The translations under genes were made by a program, and so were the position numbers. The notes under the pieces were generated by a model that was given only the letters and a program-made list of their open reading frames with translations, had not been told where the DNA came from and did not search any database. Shown piece by piece: positions 58,319-64,000 of a stretch of 64,000 bases of DNA. The number at the start of each line of letters is the position of its first letter. The stretch's first letter is position 1. This DNA is from Unio delphinus (taxonomy: Eukaryota; Mollusca; Bivalvia; Unionida; Unionidae), in assembly GCA_029339505.1 (NCBI GenBank), contig JAQISU010000233.1, positions 6,721,001-6,785,000 on the forward strand. Direction: 5' to 3'.

Positions 58319-59530
58319 GATTAAAACCTAAATATTTCGTATAAAAAGTGAAATAATAAATTGGAGTTAACATGCAAATGCTTAAAGCCGGCATGTTGAT
58401 TTCTAGTTAGTTTGACTTTGCGTTAATCAGCTAATCGGTTCCGTTAAAAGAATTAAACAGTGGTTCATAATAGGCCACATTGAATAACACACGTGCAAAT
58501 GTTAGCCCATAATGTATTTATTATTGTATTCCCGGATATTACACTATCGGAGACTAATATGTGTCTAATTGCGAAGCGGTTGTCCTCCCAGTATGCATGT
58601 GTTTGCCTGCACATAGCATGTTAACGTTATTCACATGATCCAGAAATAATTTCAGAAGTGCTATAAAAACAGCATTGGAAAATGTTAAGTCGGGATCATC
58701 AAAAGCCCAAATAAGCCAATTAATTTCATCTACAACTAATACGGGGTCTAGCCTGGTCACGCATTATGCTAAAATATGGATATTCCCAGGAAATTAGATA
58801 TAAAAGTATCTGTAGTGCATATAAACACTGCATTCACTATGTGCCGTTTTTAATAACAGAACTCTTATTGTAATTCTTGCTCTCGGTTTTATAGCGAGCC
58901 TGGTCATAAATCTGACTGCCTCAATATGTTAACCTCCAATATAGTTTGCGATAAAATGAATTAACCTATAGCAATTTATTTATCCGTGTAAATGTTTCTT
59001 TTTCTGCTCATTTTACTGAAGAGTCGGCTTGTTATTTTGACACAAAGGAATCTGAGGCGAGGATCGCATTTGACGCACAGTAATTACACGCTAAAATCAA
59101 ACTAGCTTAAATATTCCGAATTACTGATACTAATGCGTTTCAGTTAGACCGGGCGTGTCAAGTTCAAGTCCAGTGAAGCTAATCGCTTCGTAGGAATTCG
59201 TTGGTATCCTTGACAATCAGTAATTTCAAGGATATTTAAGATGGTTTTCCAAACGCGCTACATATGAGCTCATTCATCGACATCTAATTTGACATCTATC
59301 ACCCGCCCACGTTTAGTTTTAGAGCGTGGCATGGATGCTTTCTCTTTACAAGCATATATGCCGCAACTAATTTGTCTGTAATTTTACGTTTCTGTTACTT
59401 ATCTAGAATGCTTATAGAACAACGAAAAGCGACGGTTCGGTACTCCATTTGAAAAATCAATTTTTTAAGTAGCATTTCCATTGTCCGAAATCACAGCCTG
59501 ATGTGCGATAAAAGATTGCAAACGAAAAGA
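58091..59530. other. Intergenic with a (CA)n microsatellite
   Basis: CA run at about 58265-58312. No gene recognised. Confidence 0.4.
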
Positions 59531-59537
59531 AAGCAAG

Positions 59538-60408
<871 letters not shown>

Positions 60409-60409
60409 A

Positions 60410-60530
60410 GCCAGATATATTTGTACATTAAAATATACACATATTTGTACATTAAAATATTCACATATTTGTACATTAAAATATACACATATTTGTACAT
60501 TAAAATATACACTTTTTTAGCATTATAATA
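60410..60530. repeat. Short tandem repeat of about 24 bp
   Basis: Five copies of ATTTGTACATTAAAATATAC followed by ACAT. Confidence 0.85.
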
Positions 60531-61495
60531 TATACAAAAGTGGTTTGTCTATATGACAGTGCGGTAACTTGCATAGAAACCAGTGTTAGCGAATACTATT
60601 CCATCTGTATTGTTGAAATTTGTTTCAATGAAATAATGATCGGATATACCACGTGACGTGTTCAAGATGTCCTTGTTTTTGTACATTTTGACGTTAATGG
60701 GAGAAAAAAAACTTTTGGTTTGATTACTACCATTTAAAATTCTTAGGTAAATTATATTTGATTATGTTTGCAGGTTTCCCCTAAACAATTTGATTTTTCT
60801 TTCCCTCATTCCTAAGTGATTTTGACATTAGTGATATTCTTTATTGATCAAATGAATTAAGCCATACTTGATGGTAGACTGACAATAAATAAATTAAAAC
60901 CCGATTGTAAAACAGTTTTAAACGGTCGGACCATATTTTAAAACTTGAGAATTTCTAATAACTGTGACAGGTTTAAGCAGCTGATTCTTAAGAAAGTAGT
61001 CTTTCCTGAGGATAAACATCTCCTGATTACTAAGGAAAGTGTTAAGTATACTTGAATGTATCTCCACGATCGTTTCTCCAGATCTCCATCCACACAGCGT
61101 AGGGAGATACTTGCATTTATTTTTCCGCTATACGCTAGACTGACTAACTGGATGCATTTCGTGTTTTAAAACAAAACAGGCATCAAAAGTATTCCAAAGT
61201 TTATCTTATAGGTAATAGTTCAATTTTAGCGGAAATCTTAGTGACAAATTTATTACATATCCAACATAAATAATTGTTTACCCGCGGAAAACACGTTCTA
61301 CTGTGATTGATTTATGACTCAGTGGATTAGATTAATGTTCTATTGTAAGGTGCGATCTTCCGGTTTCCTTAAACCTAAAGATGAACTCAATAGTTTCTTA
61401 TCAGTATCCGATTTTTCCATCTTGCTTTGTTCAGACTACGCCGCATACCTGTAGGGTGGTATTATTATTCCTCATCATAGATTGCTCATATACCA
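60531..61495. other. Intergenic, nothing supported
   Basis: AT-rich; no gene recognised. Confidence 0.4.
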
Positions 61496-61496
61496 G

Positions 61497-61531
61497 ATAA
61501 TTGGGTATAAAAATGTGTGTATATATGTGCG

Positions 61532-61625
<94 letters not shown>
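61497..61625. repeat. (GA)n microsatellite with the conserved flank seen at 41224
   Basis: ATAATTGGGTATAAAAATGT followed by GTGTATATATGTGCGT precedes a GA run of about 93 bases. It is the reverse complement of the spacer at 41225-41262 next to a CT run. Confidence 0.85.
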
Positions 61626-61626
<1 letters not shown>

Positions 61627-62165
61627 GTTTCCCTCCTCTGTAGGTATTTTTGCCAATACTTGGCTTGTAGAAAGTATTTAATGTGTTCACCATAATGTTT
61701 TTTATATTATACACTCCATTCCTTGAAGATAACGTTTTTCTTACAAAATCAGCATTCATTCGAACGATAAAATAACTAAAGAAATCGTGTTGTAACATTA
61801 TGAAATGAAAAGTAGGAAATGGGGGTGGGGGAGAAGCTGGATAATATATGTCTTCCAATTTTCTCCTTGTCTTTATCGATCTTGATCACCTGTCCAGCAT
61901 CTACATAGAACGTCGTGGTTTCACAAATAAATCCTTGTGTAAAACATACAGCTATATTACGCTAGGACTTAGTGGGTAGAATTAAATTTCACATGATCCC
62001 GTTTTTTTTCTTCTTCTACTGCTCTATACAGATTTAGCACAGTACGTGCTTCTTGCGTAAACCAGGATGTTTTCAAAGAGATGTATTCATTCGGAAGAGA
62101 TCAGTGTTATAGCTGGAATAAAACTCGTGCTCTATTTTCTCATGCGATTTTGTTTTCTTCATAAC
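61626..62165. other. Intergenic, nothing supported
   Basis: No gene recognised. Confidence 0.4.
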
Positions 62166-62167
62166 GA

Positions 62168-62387
<220 letters not shown>

Positions 62388-62463
62388 GGTTACATTTCTA
62401 AGAAAATTGTTTTAAAAAGCATCTCCACCTGACGTTATTTGCTCGCTCTTTTTCAAATAGATT

Positions 62464-62465
<2 letters not shown>

Positions 62466-62518
<53 letters not shown>

Positions 62519-62790
62519 CTTTGTATAGGGCCTAATCAGTAGAAGCTTAATGCGCTTTACACCATATATAATGATATGACTAAAAAATGCATTATAACAA
62601 AACAAACACCATGAAATTAGCAAACATAAATTATGAAAATATTTAAGGTATGAAATATTATTAGGTCTTTAAATTTGTTCTTGCTGTCGATCAAAGTGTT
62701 TTAAGAGAGCACTCTTGAATAAGATCACTGTGTCCTTATGTCTAATTTCAATGGGTTATTCGTTCCACATTGCTCTTTGTGTGGCTTTCC
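62466..62790 (-). mobile_element. LINE copy C, inverted 3' end
   Basis: An AAT run (62466-62515) followed by the inverted GCGCTATACAAAG-like end (GACTTTGTATAGGGCCTAAT) and 3' UTR. The coding remnant (minus) still shows the PIEIRHKDTVI-like segment and SALLKH. It matches 13900-14205 of copy A. Confidence 0.8.
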
Positions 62791-64000
62791 TGCTATGGAG
62801 AATTCCATGCGTAATTGACAGGATCAAACTAAAACGCCGTTGTTGTTCTTTAAAAATAAATCTAAATGCAAGCCTTTCAAGGGATCTACGGTTAATTTAG
62901 AATCCATACCAACATTCTTAAAATTGTGTGCATCAAAGTTGGATTTTTCCAGAGAAGATAAAAATATTACACTTTCCATCTGCTTCAGCTTCAATGTTGC
63001 TTTGTATAATAACTTTCGCTGAATTTGGAAATTCAAAACAACTCCAGTATATCAGCTTCTGAGGTAATTCGGACACGTAAACGAGTATTTTTACGACTTA
63101 AACGAGAATGCAGATCGCCGTTACATAAAAGTGATAATGGCGTCATATATATTGCCGCACCTGACAATGTTATCTGGCGATACCAGATAAAAACGAATGC
63201 AGCTATTTTAGTTGTTTTTTCGAAAGATGTACCGTGTAACAAAATAACAATAGTTCATGGCTGTGCAGAAACCAAAACGAGGTTACGCGAACGTTTAAGA
63301 TAAGTTATTTATTTGTGTCATATTTCTACATACATACATATTCACATCATATACAACTTGTTTAACCATCTGAGCGCTGAAGAAAACATAGGCATATGTA
63401 TTTTAATAAATTTCTTCAAATCCAGAGCCAAGATATTCATAGAAGTATTTACTTGTTAGAATTTTAGCGCTGGCCCGTTTTAACATTGCAATACGGTTGC
63501 TCTATTGTTAGCAACGCTATTTGGGCCGAAGTCAAATGAACGAGAGGAGTATGTCGAAAATTCTTTAAATTTAAGAATTGTCAACCACCGAAGTTTCAAA
63601 ATAAAAGGATAAAGCAAACTAGAAATGTGATCAGAATACACGTACCCCCTCCCCACCCCCGTCAATACAGCACAAAGTGACGTAAGCTGTATGGGTAAAC
63701 GTAAAGGGTGTGATTGTTGGTACAGCAACAAGATTCTATGTATATGGATCCCCAAACTAGGTCGGCTGGATTTGTACGGCACGTTTAAAAATTATTGACT
63801 ACATCCCACTTAGGAAATGGGAGATAAGTGATTTTCACACAGAGACATACAGTGTGGAGGGGTGGTGGTTGATTGTACCTTCTTACAAGGTGTCCCCATG
63901 ATTTGGTTGTCGTTATCTAGAGGATAATCGCCCTCGGTGTTATTGTCGGGATCAAAGAATATCAATAGAAAGTGTGGAACGTACAAATGAAATAAATGGA
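62791..64000. other. Intergenic, no supported gene
   Basis: A 92-codon plus frame at 63025-63303 and a 100-codon minus frame at 63480-63782 show no recognisable domain. GTTATCTAGAGGATAATCGC near 63913 resembles a palindrome-like block near 21793. Confidence 0.35.

Overview
The window looks like nuclear DNA of a marine invertebrate. A mollusc is the best guess, because it combines AT-rich intergenic sequence, very dense microsatellites and minisatellites, tRNA-derived SINEs, hAT-type MITEs, jockey/CR1- and I-like LINE fragments and an endogenous adintovirus/Polinton-type element. This is inference; no species-diagnostic gene is present.

Bases 1-8801 hold the only compact, gene-dense region: one end of an endogenous adintovirus/Polinton-like virus. 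The minus strand carries a structural block. In transcription order it is a NUMOD/HNH endonuclease, three unknown small proteins, a glycine-containing core or minor virion protein, the double-jelly-roll major capsid protein, a hydrophobic pX-like protein, an adenain-like protease and the start of a repeat-containing protein that leaves the window. The plus strand carries a divergently transcribed 1113-residue fusion of a protein-primed-type family B DNA polymerase and an SF1 helicase. It is preceded by basic tandem repeats and has lost the last helicase motifs. No integrase, packaging ATPase or penton gene is visible; they may lie left of base 1. Most frames are open, so the insertion is fairly young, apart from a homopolymer frameshift at the left edge and the truncated right end.

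Bases 8815-49000 are repeat-dominated. They include a 35-bp-unit satellite (8990-10120), an unidentified decayed coding-like tract (11440-12890), a jockey-like LINE (12960-14210), a candidate last exon of a host alpha/beta-hydrolase gene (16042-16162), minisatellites with units of about 18, 30 and 38 bp, a nested TE cluster (LINE split by a hAT element and a SINE, the whole splitting the 18-bp minisatellite), four copies of one SINE family, two hAT MITEs with perfect 8-bp target-site duplications, and an internally deleted LINE (37633-38270).

Bases 49090-52108 form a second fossil. On the minus strand several coding-like segments, broken by stops and frameshifts, include a BIR (IAP-type) remnant and a possible C-terminal remnant of a Polinton-type DNA polymerase. 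A 5'-truncated I-like LINE with an intact RNase H ORF (52109-53590) and a long 3' UTR abuts it. The rest (55000-64000) is intergenic sequence with microsatellites, a degraded SINE, a third LINE 3' end and weak coding-like pieces.
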